Part shown: positions 20,385 through 31,840 of the stretch, piece after piece
Numbering within the stretch: the first letter of the stretch is position 1
How the letters are laid out: every line of letters starts with the position of its first letter
Assembly (NCBI RefSeq): GCF_902167145.1
Contig: NC_050104.1
Location: forward strand, 101,505,849 to 101,569,848
Direction of reading: 5' to 3'
Source: Zea mays
Taxonomy: Eukaryota; Streptophyta; Magnoliopsida; Poales; Poaceae
DNA: 64,000 nt
Position numbers and translations under genes: made by a program
Notes under the pieces: model-generated
Seen by the model: only the letters and a program-made list of their open reading frames with translations
Database searches by the model: none
Told to the model about the DNA's origin: nothing

Positions 20385-23084
20385 TTAGTTCTTGATTTTA
20401 GGTACCCAAATGGTTTTGGGTCCTTTGGCATTAGACACAAGAACTTTGGGTACCCAAACACAAGTCTTTGAGCCCTTGTGTTTGCCCCCAACATATTTGG
20501 CAACTACCTTGCCGGATTTGTTAGTTAAAACATAAGATGCATCAAAAGTTTTAAAAGAAATATTATTATCATTTGATGCACTAGGAGTTTTCTTTCTAGG
20601 CAACTTAGCATGGGTTGGTTGCCTAGAGCTAGATGTCTCACCCTTATACATAAATGCATGATTAGGGCCAGAGTGAGACTTCCTAGAATGAATTCTCCTA
20701 ATTTTGCTCTCGGGATAACCGGCAGGGTACAAAATGTAACCCTCGTTATCCTGAGGCATGGGAGCTTTGCCCTTTACAAAGTTGGACAATCTCTTAGGAG
20801 GGGCACTAATTTTGACATTGTCTCCCCTTTGGAAGCCAATGCCATCCTTAATGCCCGGGCGTCTCCCATTATAGAGCATACTTCTAGCAAATTTAAACTT
20901 TTCATTTTCTAAGTTATGCTCGGCAATTTTAGCATCTAGTTTTGCTATATGATCATTTTGTTGTTTAATTAAAGCCATATGATCATGAATAGCATTAACG
21001 TCAACATCTCTACATCTAGTACAAATAGATACATGCTCAATCATAGATGTAGAGGGTTTGCAAGAATTAAGTTCAACAATCTTAGCATGAAGAATATCAT
21101 TTTTATCCCTAAGATCGGAAATTGTAATTCTGCAAACATCAAAATCTTTAGCCTTAGCAATTAAATTTTCATTTTCTATTCTAAGGCTAGCAAGAGAAAT
21201 GTTTAATTCTTCAATCCTAGCAAGTAAATCATCATTATTATCTCTAGGATTGGGAATTGAAACATTACAAACATGTGAATCAACCTTAGCATTTAAACTA
21301 GCATTTTCATGTCTAAGGTTGTCAATCATCTCACGGCAAGTGCTTAGCTCACTAGACAATTTTTCACATTTCTCCATTTCAAGAGCATAAGCCTTTTTAA
21401 CCTTAACATGCTTCTTATTTTCCTTAATGAGGAGGTCCTCTTGGGAGTCCAAAAGGTCATCCTTTTCATGAATAGCACTAACCAATTCATTTAATTTCTC
21501 CTTTTGAGCTATGTTAAGGTTGGCAAAAAGGGAACGCAAATTATCTTCCTCATCACTAGCATTATCATCACTAGAAGATTCATATTTAGTGGAGGAGTTA
21601 GATTTAACCTTTTTCTTTTTGCCGTCCTTTGCCATGAGGCACTTGTGGCCGACGTTGGGGAAGAGAAGTCCCTTGGTGACGGCGATGTTGGCGGCGTCCT
21701 CGTCGTCGGAGGAATCGCTTGAGCTTTCGTCGGAATCCCATTCCCGACAAACATGGGCATCGCCGCCCTTCTTCTTGTAGTATCTCTTCTTTTCCTTTCT
21801 TCTCCCCTTCTTGTCGTCGCCTCGGTCACTGTCACTAGATATAGGACATTTAGCAATGAAATGACCGGGCTTACCACACTTGTAGCAAACCTTCTTGGAG
21901 CGGGACTTGTAGTCTTTCCCTCTCCTTTGTTTGAGGATTTGGCGGAAGCTCTTGATGACGAGCGCCATTTCCTCGTTATCGAGCTTGGAGGCGTCGATTG
22001 GTTGCCGACTTGGTGTGGACTCCTCCTTCTTTTCTTCCGTTGCCTTGAATGCGACGGGTTGAGCTTCGGATGTGGTGGGTTCGTCAAGCTCGTTGATCTT
22101 TCTCGAGCCTTCGATCATGCACTCAAAACTTACAAAATGCCTGATAATTTCCTCGGGGGTCATTTTAGTATATCTAGGATTACCACGGATTAATTGAACT
22201 TGAGTAGGGTTAAGGAAAATAAGTGATCTTAGAATAACCTTAACCACCTCATGGTCATCCCACTTTACGCTCCCGAGGTTGCGCACTTGGTTCACCAAGG
22301 TCTTGAGCCGGTTGTACATGTGTTGTGGCTCCTCTCCTTTGCGAAGCCGGAACCGACCGAGCTCCCCCTCGATCGTTTCCCGCTTGGTGATCTTGGTGAG
22401 CTCGTCTCCCTCGTGTGCGGTTTTGAGCACATCCCAAACCTCCTTGGCGCTCTTCAACCCTTGCACTTTGTTATACTCCTCTCTACTTAGAGAGGCGAGG
22501 AGTATCGTTGTCGCTTGAGAGTTGAAGTGCTCGATTTGGGCCACCTCATCCTCATCATAATCCTTATCCCCTACCGATGGTACCTGTGCACCAAACTCAA
22601 CAACGTCCCATATACTTTTGTGGAGTGAGGTTAGATGAAATCGCATTAAATCACTCCACCTAGCATAATCTTCACCATCAAAAGTTGGTGGTTTGCCTAA
22701 TGGAACGGAAAGTAAAGGTGCATGTTTAGAAATGCGAGGGTAGTGTAGGGGGATCTTACTAAACTTCTTACGCTCTTGGCGTTTAGAAGTTACGGAGGGC
22801 GCGTCGGAGCAGGAGGTCGATGTTGATGAAGTGTCGGTCTCGTAGTAGACCACCTTCCTCATCCTCTTTTGTTTGTCTCCGCTCCGATGCGGCTTGTGGG
22901 AAGAAGATTTTTCCTTCTTCTCTTTGTGGTGAGAAGAAGATTTCTTCTCCTTCCCTTTGTTGGAGGAGCTCTTCTTCTTCTCCCTCCGTTTGGTGCGGGA
23001 CTCTTCCGATGAAGTGCTCCCGTTGCTTGTAGTGGGCTTTTCGCCGGTCTCCATCTCCTTCTTGGCGTGATCTCCCGACATCAC
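20385..23084 (-). CDS. Element D gag
   Basis: An intact 899-aa frame on the minus strand, longer than the gag of C (802 aa). The N-terminus is very rich in Lys/Ser/Glu/His. The UBN2-type core follows with L-G-K-P-P-T-F-D-G. A single CCHC knuckle, C-Y-K-C-G-K-P-G-H-F-I-A-K-C, comes next. The C-terminal half has repeated heptad-like segments (L-N-A-K, L-R-D-K-N-D) that look like an extended coiled coil; one such segment is duplicated, which explains the extra length. The stop TAA comes 13 nt before the acceptor-like TTGTTTTGTAG|GT. It is potentially still expressed. Confidence 0.94.
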   Translation of the reverse strand: MMSGDHAKKEMETGEKPTTSNGSTSSEESRTKRREKKKSSSNKGKEKKSSSHHKEKKEKSSSHKPHRSGDKQKRMRKVVYYETDTSSTSTSCSDAPSVTSKRQERKKFSKIPLHYPRISKHAPLLSVPLGKPPTFDGEDYARWSDLMRFHLTSLHKSIWDVVEFGAQVPSVGDKDYDEDEVAQIEHFNSQATTILLASLSREEYNKVQGLKSAKEVWDVLKTAHEGDELTKITKRETIEGELGRFRLRKGEEPQHMYNRLKTLVNQVRNLGSVKWDDHEVVKVILRSLIFLNPTQVQLIRGNPRYTKMTPEEIIRHFVSFECMIEGSRKINELDEPTTSEAQPVAFKATEEKKEESTPSRQPIDASKLDNEEMALVIKSFRQILKQRRGKDYKSRSKKVCYKCGKPGHFIAKCPISSDSDRGDDKKGRRKEKKRYYKKKGGDAHVCREWDSDESSSDSSDDEDAANIAVTKGLLFPNVGHKCLMAKDGKKKKVKSNSSTKYESSSDDNASDEEDNLRSLFANLNIAQKEKLNELVSAIHEKDDLLDSQEDLLIKENKKHVKVKKAYALEMEKCEKLSSELSTCREMIDNLRHENASLNAKVDSHVCNVSIPNPRDNNDDLLARIEELNISLASLRIENENLIAKAKDFDVCRITISDLRDKNDILHAKIVELNSCKPSTSMIEHVSICTRCRDVDVNAIHDHMALIKQQNDHIAKLDAKIAEHNLENEKFKFARSMLYNGRRPGIKDGIGFQRGDNVKISAPPKRLSNFVKGKAPMPQDNEGYILYPAGYPESKIRRIHSRKSHSGPNHAFMYKGETSSSRQPTHAKLPRKKTPSASNDNNISFKTFDASYVLTNKSGKVVAKYVGGKHKGSKTCVWVPKVLVSNAKGPKTIWVPKIKN

Positions 23085-23129
23085 TTCGAGCGGTTAGGCT
23101 CTAATGAAGCACCGGGCTCTGATACCAAT
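23085..23129 (-). other. Element D leader with primer-binding site
   Basis: Next to the 5' LTR the minus strand reads ATTGGTATCAGAGCCCGG (complement of about 23112-23129), the initiator tRNA-Met primer site. Only about 45 bp separate the LTR from the gag ATG, as in elements B and C. Confidence 0.9.
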
Positions 23130-24438
23130 TGATAGTCGCCTAGAGGGGGGGTGAATAGGGCGAAACTGAAATTTACAAATATAAACACAACTACAAGCCG
23201 GGTTAGCGTTAGTAATAAAGAAACGAGTCCGTGAGAGAAGGCGCAAAACAAATCGCAAGCGAATAAACAAGTGAGACACGCGGATTTGTTTTACCGAGGT
23301 TCGGTTCTTGCAAACCTACTCCCCGTTGAGGAGGCCACAAAGGCCGGGTCTCTTTCAACCCTTCCCTCTCTCAAACGATCCACGGATCGAGTGAGCTTTC
23401 TCTTCTCAATCACTTGGAACACAAAGTTCCCACAAGGACCACCACAAGATTGGTGTCTCTTGCCTCAATTACAAGTGAGTTTGATTGCAAAGAAAGGATC
23501 AAGAAAGAAGAAAGCAATCCAAGCGCAAGAGCTCGAAAGAACACAAGCAAATCACTCTCTCTAGTCACTATGGCGTTGTGTGGAATTTGGAGAGGATTTG
23601 ATCTCTTTGGTGTGTCTAGAATTGAATGCTAGAGCTCTTGTAGTAGTTGGGAAGTGGAAAACTTGGATGCAATGAATGGTGGGGTGGTTGGGATATTTAT
23701 AGCCCCAACCACCAAATGTGGCCGTTGGGAGGCTGTCTGTTCGATGGCGCACCGGACAGTCCGGTGCACACCGGACAGTCCGGTGCCCCCTGCCACGTCA
23801 TCACTGCCGTTGGATTCTAGCCGTTGGAGCTTCTGTCTTGTGGGCCCGCCTGGGTGTCCGGTGCACACCGGACATCTACTGTTCCTAGTCCGGTGTGCCA
23901 GAATGGGCGCGCCTGCCATCTGCGCGCGCAGAGCGCGCATTAAATGCGAGGCAGAGAGCCGTTGGCGCGGAGATAGCCGTTGCACCGGAGTCGCACCGGA
24001 CAGTCCGGTGCACACCGGACAGTCTGGTGAATTATAGCGGACTAGCCGTTGGAGTTTCCCGAAGCTGGCGAGTTCCTGAGGCCGACCTCCCTTGGCGCAC
24101 CGGACACTGTCCGGTGTACACCGGACAGTCCGGTGAATTATAGCGGAGTCGCTTCCGGAAATTCCCGAAGGTGGCGAGTTGGAGCTGGAGTCCTCTGGTG
24201 CACCGGACACTGTCCGGTGTACACCGGACAGTCCGGTGCTCTCAGACCAGAGGGCCTTCGGTTCCCACTATGCTCCTTTGTTGAATCCAAAACTTGGTCT
24301 TTTTATTGACTCAGTGTGAACCTTTTACACCTGTGCAATCTATAAACTTGGGCAAACTTAGTTAGTCCAATTGTTTGTGTTGGGCAATTCAACCACCAAA
24401 AATAATTAGGGACTAGGTGTAAGCCTAATTCCCTTTCA
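23130..24438 (-). repeat. Element D, 5' LTR
   Basis: 1309 bp on the minus strand, with the same TATA box (complement of about 23695-23704) and palindrome array as the 3' LTR but one 19-bp unit fewer. Other differences seen by eye are five single substitutions (for example near 23848, 23978 and 24013) and one G in the G-tract. The right target duplication GTATG follows at 24439-24443. Confidence 0.93.
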
Positions 24439-24443
24439 GTATG

Positions 24444-27400
24444 ACTACAAGATGGTTGAGAACCGATCTGTAGTGGAACAGGCTCATGAGTTTCAGGCAC
24501 TAGCTAAGGAACTCGAACTTTTTCCTTGTCCTTTGCCTGACAAGTTTGTGGCTGGCGGTATAATCGCCAAGTTACCACCTTCTTGGAAGGACTTTGCTAC
24601 CTCTCTCAAACATAAGAGACAAGAGTTCAATGTGGAAGAGCTCATTGGTACTCTTGATGTTGAGGAAAGGGCTAGAACTAAGGACAGTGGAAAAGGTGTT
24701 GAGACCTCTACTGCTAATGTGGTGCAGAAGAGAAACTTTCGCAAGTTTAACAAGAAGAAAAACCAGAACAAACCAGAGAATGCGAATAAACCTGTTCATA
24801 CAGCACAGTTTAAAAAGAAGAACAACAATAACAAGGGAAAGGGAGGATGCTTTGTCTGTGGCAGTGATCAACATTGGGCAAGAGAGTGCCCTGATCGCAA
24901 GTTCACTCAAGACAAGAAATCAGCTAATGTTGTAACCACTGAAACTGAAGGAGGAACATCTGGGTATGGTAATTCTTTACCATTTGTTCTTTCAGTCTGT
25001 AATTCACCTGAGTGGTGGATAGACAGTGGTGCAAACATTCATGTGTGTGCTGATGCCTCTATGTTCACTTCCTATCAGGTCGGGAGGTCTGGCACCTTGT
25101 TGATGGGAAATGGGTCGCGTGCTCATGTTCTTGGTGTTGGTACGGTCATTCTGAAGTTTACTTCGGGAAAGACGGTGCCATTGAAGAGCGTGCAGCATGT
25201 GCCCTCTATCAAGAAGAATCTCGTTAGCGCTTCGATGCTATGTCGAGATGGATATAAAGTTGTTCTTGAGTCTAATAAATGTGTTGTGTCAAAACATGGT
25301 ACTTTTGTTGGTAAAGGATATGACTGCGGAGGCTTGTTCCGCTTATCACTGCATGATGTGTGTAATAAAATGGTGAATTCTGTTAATTTTTTTGATGAGT
25401 CAGATTTATGGCATTCACGTTTTTGTCATGCAAGCTTTGGCTGTCTTATGCGGTTAGCAAATATAAATTTAATTCCTAAATTTAACTTGGTCAAAAAGTC
25501 TAAGTGCCATGTGTGTGTTGAATCAAAACAACCCCGCAAGCCTCACAAGGCTGCTGAGGCGAGGAGTTTGGCACCTCTAGAACTTGTTCATTCTGATCTG
25601 TGCGAGATGAATGGAATTTTGACCAAAGGTGGTAAAAGATACTTTCTCACTTTTATAGATGACTCCACTAGATTTTGTTATGTGTATCTCTTAAAAACAA
25701 AAGATGAAGCGTTCAATTATTTTAAGGCCTATAAAGCTGAAGTTGAGAACCAACTTGAGAGGAAAATAAAACGTTTAAGGTCCGACCGAGGTGGAGAATA
25801 TTTCTCTAATGTGTTCGATGAGTTCTGCGTGGAACATGGTATTATTCATGAGAGGACACCGCCATTCTCACCACAATCCAATGGGATTGCTGAAAGGAAA
25901 AACCGCACTCTAACAGATTTGGTGAATGCCATGTTGAGTACAGCGGGATTATCCAAGGCATGGTGGGGTGAGGCGATTTTGACAGCATGTCATGTCCTGA
26001 ATAGAGTTCCAACAAAGAACAAAGAGATCACTCCATTTGAGGAATGGGAAAAGAGAAGATTAAATCTCTCATATTTGCGCACTTGGGGTTGTTTGGCTAA
26101 AGTGAATGTGCCAATCAACAAAAAGCGTAAACTTGGGCCTAAAACTGTTGATTGTGTATTCCTTGGGTACTCCTTTCACAGCACTGGGTATAGGTTCTTA
26201 ATTATAAAATCTGATGTGCCTGATATGTATGTTGATACTATCATGGAATCAAGAGACGCAACATTTTTTGAGAATGAGTTTCCTATGAAGAATACACCTA
26301 GTGATATAAGTCATGAGACTATAATTCCCCATGCGCACGAACTGTCGATTCCTATAGATCATGCTGAGGATTCTCACGTGCACATCCCTGAGGAGGATGA
26401 CACTGTAGTCACTCGAAAGAGCAAGAGACAGAGGGTTGCAAAATCTTTTGGTAATGACTTTATAGTGTACCTTGTGGAAGACACACCAACTACCATTAGT
26501 GAGGCATATTCCTCTCCTGATGCTGACTTATGGAAGGAAGCAGTAAGGAGTGAGATGGAATCTATTATGTCTAATGGAACTTGGGAGGTCGTTGACCGTC
26601 CTTATGGTTGTCAACCTATAGGTTGCAAATGGATCTTCAAGAAAAAGCTTAGGCCTGATGGTACAATTGAAAGGTACAAGGCAAGGCTTGTGGCCAAAGG
26701 TTATACCCAAAAGGAGGGTGAAGATTTCTTTGATACCTACTCACCAGTGGCTCGACTGACTACAATTCGCACATTAATAGCCGTGGCAGCCTCTTATGGT
26801 CTTATCATTCATCAGATGGATGTTAAGACAGCTTTTCTAAATGGAGAGTTCGATGAGGAGATCTATATGGATCAGCCAGAAGGGTTTATTGCGGATGGTC
26901 AAGAGAAAAAGGTGTGCAGGTTGATAAAATCACTGTATGGCCTAAAACAAGCACCTAAGCAATGGCATGAAAAGTTTGATAATACTCTTACAGCAGCTGG
27001 CTTTGTTGTAAATGAATCTGACACATGTGTATACTATCGGTATGGTGGGGGTGAGTCTGTTATGCTGTGCCTTTATGTTGATGACATTCTGATCTTTGGA
27101 TCAAATCTCAATGTGATTGAGGAAGTTAAAAATCTTCTATCGAGCAATTTCGAGATGAAAGATTTGGGAGAGGTTGATGTCATTCTAAACATCAAGCTTG
27201 TTAGAGAAGCTGATGGTGGGGTAACTTTGTTACAATCCCATTATGTGGAAAAGGTATTGAGTCGCTTTGGTTTTAGTGACTGTGATCCTGCTCCAACACC
27301 TTATGACCCCAGTGTGCTATTAAGAAAGAATCGGAGAATAGCAAGGGATCAATTGACATACTCCCAGATCATTGGCTCGCTCATGTACCTTGCAAGTGCA

Positions 27401-28027
27401 ACAAGGCCAGACATCTCTTATGCTGTGAGTAAGCTAAGTCGGTTTGTGTCGAAACCAGGAGATGATCATTGGCGTGCTCTTGAGAGAGTGTTGCAGTATT
27501 TGAAAGGTACTATGACATACGGTATTCATTATACCGGAAACCCAAAAGTGCTGGAAGGCTATTGTGATGCCAACTGGATTTCTGATGCTGATGAGCTTTA
27601 TGCCACAAGCGGATACGTGTTTCTGTTTGGAGGTGGCGCTGTTTCCTGGAAGTCTTGCAAGCAGACTATCTTAACGAAGTCTACAATGGAAGCAGAACTC
27701 GCAGCATTAGACACTGCTGGGGCTGAGGCCGAGTGGCTTCGTGATTTCCTATTAGACTTACCGGTAGTTGAAAAACCGATACCGGCTATTTCCATGAACT
27801 GTGACAACCAAACGGTGATTACAAAGGTTAACAGTTCTAGGAATAACATGAAGTCTACAAGGCATGTTAAGAGGAGATTAAAATCTGTCAGAAAGTTGAA
27901 AAACTCCGGAGTTATAACTGTGGATTATGTCCACACATCAAATAATCTGGCAGATCAATTTACTAAGGGTCTATCACGCAATGTGATAGAAAGTGCATCG
28001 AGGGAAATGGGTATGAGACCCATATGA
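24444..28027 (+). CDS. Block A, right copy: remainder of gag plus complete pol in one frame
   Basis: After D the frame continues without a shift. The rest of gag follows with one CCHC knuckle ([14 protein letters not shown]). Next come protease (W-W-I-D-S-G-A), GAG_pre-integrase (H-S-R-F-C-H-A-S), integrase (D-D-S-T-R-F, S-D-R-G-G-E-Y, A-E-R-K-N-R), RT ([20 protein letters not shown]) and RNase H (T-K-S-T-M-E-A-E). No stop occurs until TGA at 28025-28027. Unlike C, D and E, gag and pol are one frame, so this family is not of the Sirevirus type. It is silenced by element D and by loss of the 3' UTR. Confidence 0.94.
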
Positions 28028-28036
28028 GACCCATGT

Positions 28037-29161
28037 GACCCATTTATTGAATAAACTCTATGGTGTGTAATGGTGGAGAATACCAATAGTACCACATTGG
28101 AAGTCCAAGGGTCTTTTGCCTTGACTTATATGGTGGGATTTATTCCACTTAACTTGAGAAGTCAAGAAATGGACAAGGGCGTGCCACGCGCGCGCGCGCG
28201 CCGCCGCCGCCGGCCGGGCCGGGCCGGGCGTGGCGAGGCGAGGCAGGCAGGCAGGCAGGCGAGCGGGCGTGGTGTGGTTGTGTTACTTTTAGCACTCACT
28301 AACCGCGTATGTCAGCCGAGTGACCCTGTCTCTTCGTCTGCCGAGTGACCCTGTCTCTTCGTCAGCCAGCCGAGTGACCTTTCTCCTTCAGCTGCCGACT
28401 TATGGCGTGACTTGGCGAGAGCTGGCCGACTCATGGCATAACTCGGCTAGAGCTGGCCGACTCTTGGCGTGACTCGGCGACCTTTCTCCTTCAGCTTCCC
28501 TCTGCGAGAGGTTAAATAGAGGAGCACCCCTGTCACTCGGTACAGGCGAGAAACACTTTCAGTCTCACAAATCCAGCCGCCGAGTGAGGGTATTTCCATC
28601 TCGTGACTCTGCGCGCACAGAGAAGCGAGAGGGCAGGTACCTCCGAAGCCGGTGTCGTTCGAGACCTTGCACGGGGGATCGGCAATTAGGTTTTTGGGGA
28701 GCGTCTACGAGACTGCCCAAAACATCTCCAACATGTCAAAAGAAGCTGGTCAAGGATCTGGATCATCAGAGCGCATCGGAGGGTATGATCAATTTATTTA
28801 CTTACTGTTTTGTGTTCTGGATATTATATATGTTTCATATTTTCATCTATGCTGTTTCATATTTACGAATGATTTTATCTTATCTGTTCTGTCTAATTAT
28901 AATATGATAGATCTGTCTATTTTAATTTTGCAGTCATGCTATTTATGTTTCAATCTGTTTACTTTCATTTGTTCAGTCAGTATACATGTTTATCGTATTT
29001 ATTTGATTTATATAATTCACATGCTATATGTTCTCTTGATTCATACTGGTATGGATCAATTTGAGATCACAATTTCTATGGTTAATTATTTGTTATATGT
29101 CATCATCATAATGTTGATTTATGGAATTAAAATAATGCGGAAAATGCCTATAATTCTAACA
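28037..29161 (+). repeat. Block A, right LTR with leader (5'-truncated)
   Basis: Homologous to about 4460-5588. The first ~20 bp of the LTR and the whole 3' UTR are missing: the sequence passes from the pol end straight into …acccatttattgaataaac. The copy includes the palindromes (about 28393-28477), the TATA-like motif and the gag exon-1/intron-like stretch. It ends at …TTCTAACA (29161), the position equivalent to 5588, next to LINE sequence. Confidence 0.85.
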
Positions 29162-29488
29162 AAATAGCTTGGTGGGCTCGGAGTTAGGTGTCTAGATTCT
29201 TAAAACCGTTGTCTCCTTATGAAGTTCACAGATAAGGTTCTTACTAAGTTTGCGGTCCCTTGGGTTACTTGGTGTACGAGACACATTGATCCCCCCCTCG
29301 TTCATTCCCCCCATCGGGCCTCTTATATAGATCATTTATTCCTCACCAACGTCGATTATTATCGTGATCTCACCTTTTATGTGGTCAATAATGGCAAAAC
29401 TACCTCCTTCTGGCTAGACAAATGGCTTACCCCTTAACCCTTGTTGAAAACATTTCCCTCTCTTTTCTCACACTCTTCTAAGGACAAT
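29162..29488 (+). pseudogene. LINE fragment: region after the RT domain
   Basis: Translation starts K-I-A-W-W, the conserved motif downstream of RT in plant LINE ORF2. Further on it shows the F-W-x-D-x-W motif typical of this region (about 29411-29428). The frame has stops. Compared with the piece ending at 870, several hundred codons, including the RT catalytic core, are missing. The piece is cut at 29488 by a gypsy-type LTR. Confidence 0.75.
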
Positions 29489-29800
29489 TGTCGTGGTTTT
29501 GAAAACCGGTGAACAATAGATTTGTGTTAGGTGAGGATGCAAGCGCGGACCCGCTTCGAATGGTGGATCACAGATATCCGAGTGTGGAACTGAGACACGG
29601 GGCTTATACTAGTTCAAGATTTTGCCCTAGTTCAGTGTAGTGCTGATCGTAGTATTGCTTTGAGGCATGTTACAGCTGGTGTGCTTGTGTCCAGAAAGAA
29701 AGTTGCCCCACCCTTTTATAGATCAAGGGTGGACTTCACACTGGGAACTTGTATTCTACTAGGAGGGTGCCTGCCTTACTACTTATGTACGACGTAGTAC
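29489..29800 (-). repeat. Gypsy-type solo LTR, 3' part (minus strand)
   Basis: On the minus strand this is the end of an LTR. It has a TATA box (TCTATAAAAGGGTGG, complement of about 29709-29723), a transcribed part and the terminus …AAACCACGACA at 29489. The other part is at 38720-39422, beyond element B. No internal region or second LTR is visible, so it is a solo LTR. Assignment to gypsy is based on general LTR character and memory of similar grass LTR ends. Confidence 0.6.
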
Positions 29801-31054
29801 TGAGAGCACCTAGAGGGGGGTGAATAGATGATCCTATAAAATTCAACACTAATAGTCACACGACTTAGTTATGAAAGTTAGAACGACTAAGTAGCTTGAA
29901 GCGAATTCTTGTGAACACAAACAATCAAAGAGAAAGCACACAAATGACACGCGATTTTTATCCCGTGGTTCGGCCAAGTAGCACTTGCCTACTTCCACGT
30001 TGTGGCGTCCCAATGGACGAGGGTTGTACTCAATCCCTTTCAAGTGATCCGATGATCAACTTGAATACCACAATTTTTCCTTTAGATGATTATTCCCGTT
30101 TGCGAGGAATCTCCACAAGATTGGAGTCTCTCGTCCTTACAACAAAGATCACAATGAAAGCATGGAGTAAGGTTGGGATGAGCAACACACACACAAGACA
30201 CAAATCGCAGCACACCCACGCACACAAGAGAAGACTTGAGCTCAAATGACAACACAGGGAGTCCTCAACTCGAGTAGAGCTCAAATCACTAACACAATGA
30301 AACGAATGCGCGGGAACAGAGTCTGGATGCCTTAGGATGCTTAGTGAATGCTTGTGTCTCTCCTCCATGCGCCTAGGGGTCCCTTTTATAGCCCCAAGGT
30401 AGCTAGGAGCCGTTGGAGGCCAACAAGAAAGACCATCCTTGTCTTCTGTCAAGTGGCGCACCGGACAGTCCGGTGCGCCACCGGACAGTCACTGTAGATG
30501 GTCCGGTGCTGATCTCCTTCCTTTTCTGGCGCGGACGACCGTTGCAGCTCTGGGCCAGTTGGCGCACCGGACAGTCCGGTGCCCCCTGCCGACCGTTGGT
30601 GCGGGCCACGCGTCGCCCACGGATTGCGCGGCCGACCGTTGCGCTGGCGATCATTGGCTCACCGGACAGTCCGGTGCACCACCGGACAGTCCAGTGAATT
30701 ATAGCCATACGTCGCTGAACTTTTCCCGAGAGCGGCCTTTTCATCGGAGACTTGCCTGGCGCAACGGACACTGTCCGGTGCACCACCGGACAGTCCGGTG
30801 CACAAGACTGAGTTGAGATTTGGCTGTACCGAGCCAAGTCTTTTTTGTTTCTTTTCTTTTTCTTTTCTCACTGTTTCTAGCACTTAGATAACTTCATTAG
30901 TATTCAAAAACAAATGTACTAAGTCTAGAAACATACCTTATGCCTTGATTTGCACTTTTTCAATCTTTGGCACATTTAGAACTTAGAGAATATGTGTTGG
31001 GCATTTAATCACCAAAACATTATAGAAATGGCCCAAAGGCACATTTCCCTTTCA
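29801..31054 (-). repeat. Element B, 3' LTR
   Basis: 1254 bp, read on the minus strand from TGAAAGGGAAATGTGCC to …GGTGCTCTCA. It carries the TATA box GGCTATAAAAGGG (complement of about 30384-30396) and palindromes at 30459-30800. Several palindromes have lost perfect symmetry, as expected for an older copy. Confidence 0.92.
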
Positions 31055-31840
31055 ATCTCCCCCTTTTTGGTGATTTATGCCAACACCACCAAAAGCAACC
31101 AAAAGAAGTGCAATATCAATGCAATTGAATACCAAATTGTTTTTGACTATTATTTGGCATATTTGGATCGCTCTTTGCCACCACTTGGTTTGTTTTTGCA
31201 AATCAAATTCATTTTCCTATCTCTAAGTCAAACTCACTTGTTTGGGCACATAAAGAGATATTCCAAGAGAAAAATTGATCAAGTGCCAAAAACTCCCCCT
31301 TTTTCCCATAATCATAAATTCCCCCCACAAGAGACCAAATTTTGCAATAAGAGTATTTTGGACAAATCAAAAGTTCTAACTCTATTGTTTTCAAAATTCA
31401 CAGGTGGTAGCTGATCCATTTGCTTTGGCCTTAATTTCTCCCCCTTTGACATCAAGCACCAAAACGGGATCATTCTTGGCCCTTTAACCCCATTGCCTCA
31501 CCAAAAAATGTCAATTAAGAGCAAAAAGACAATAAGAGCATAAGTATGAACTTGGAATTAAATACACAAATACCGGAGTGCAGTGAAAGTCTTTGCAACG
31601 TCCAAGTCCATTTTCCCTTTCAATGCACCTTTGAGACTAAATCAAGAGTACTCAAACACATAGGTTAGTCTCAAAGAGTCAAGTTGTAGCACATCTCCCC
31701 CTTAATATATGCATCACTTGCAAATGGACTTGTGAGGTCCGGGGATCATGTGTACAACTTTAGCACCACAAATAAACAATAATGGATTTAAATGCATAAA
31801 GTAACATGATCAAAGGCATAGAACACATGTATGCTATAGA
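31055..31840 (-). other. Element B pol-to-LTR spacer
   Basis: Non-coding. On the minus strand the main purine tract AAAAAGGGGGAGA is next to the LTR (complement of 31056-31068). Further purine tracts occur near 31300 and 31440 and 31690. No env-like frame is seen. Confidence 0.8.

Larger units (their letters stand above)
5947..24438 (-). mobile_element. Element D: Opie-like Ty1-copia (Sirevirus lineage), split by element C
   Basis: A complete minus-strand element with LTRs at 23130-24438 (5') and 5947-7273 (3'), a primer site next to the 5' LTR, gag, pol, and a purine tract before the 3' LTR. The target duplication GTATG is perfect (5942-5946 and 24439-24443). The LTRs differ by about five substitutions, one 1-bp indel and one 19-bp palindrome unit, so insertion was recent. 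The host site is the gag gene of block A. Element C, in opposite orientation, lies inside its RT. The family name Opie is from memory of the LTR start TGAAAGGGAATTAGGCTTAC. Confidence 0.93.
871..29161 (+). mobile_element. Block A: tandem Ty1-copia array (LTR-int-LTR-int-LTR) with nested elements
   Basis: Three LTR-derived segments of one family (from 871, from 4439 and from about 28037) flank two internal regions with the same pol gene in the same orientation. The central LTR is shared: it is the 3' LTR of the left copy and the 5' LTR of the right copy. The left copy lacks gag. The right copy has gag and pol but lost its 3' UTR and the first bases of its 3' LTR. Pol of the two copies aligns without indels over 2774 bp (1125-3898 against 25254-28027), with about 22 substitutions by eye. 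The flanks (ccaac before 871, aaata after 29161) are not a target duplication, so the block did not arrive by one simple insertion. Unequal recombination followed by deletions is the likely origin. I do not assign a named family. Confidence 0.85.

Noticed and set aside
871..29161. Simple insertion of a single LTR element into the LINE
   Set aside because: The block has three LTRs, two internal regions, no matching 5-bp flanks, and the flanking LINE pieces are not adjacent in the LINE.
31005..31414. Plus-strand frame of 140 codons at 30992-31414
   Set aside because: It is antisense to the LTR end and pol-to-LTR spacer of element B, with no motif.
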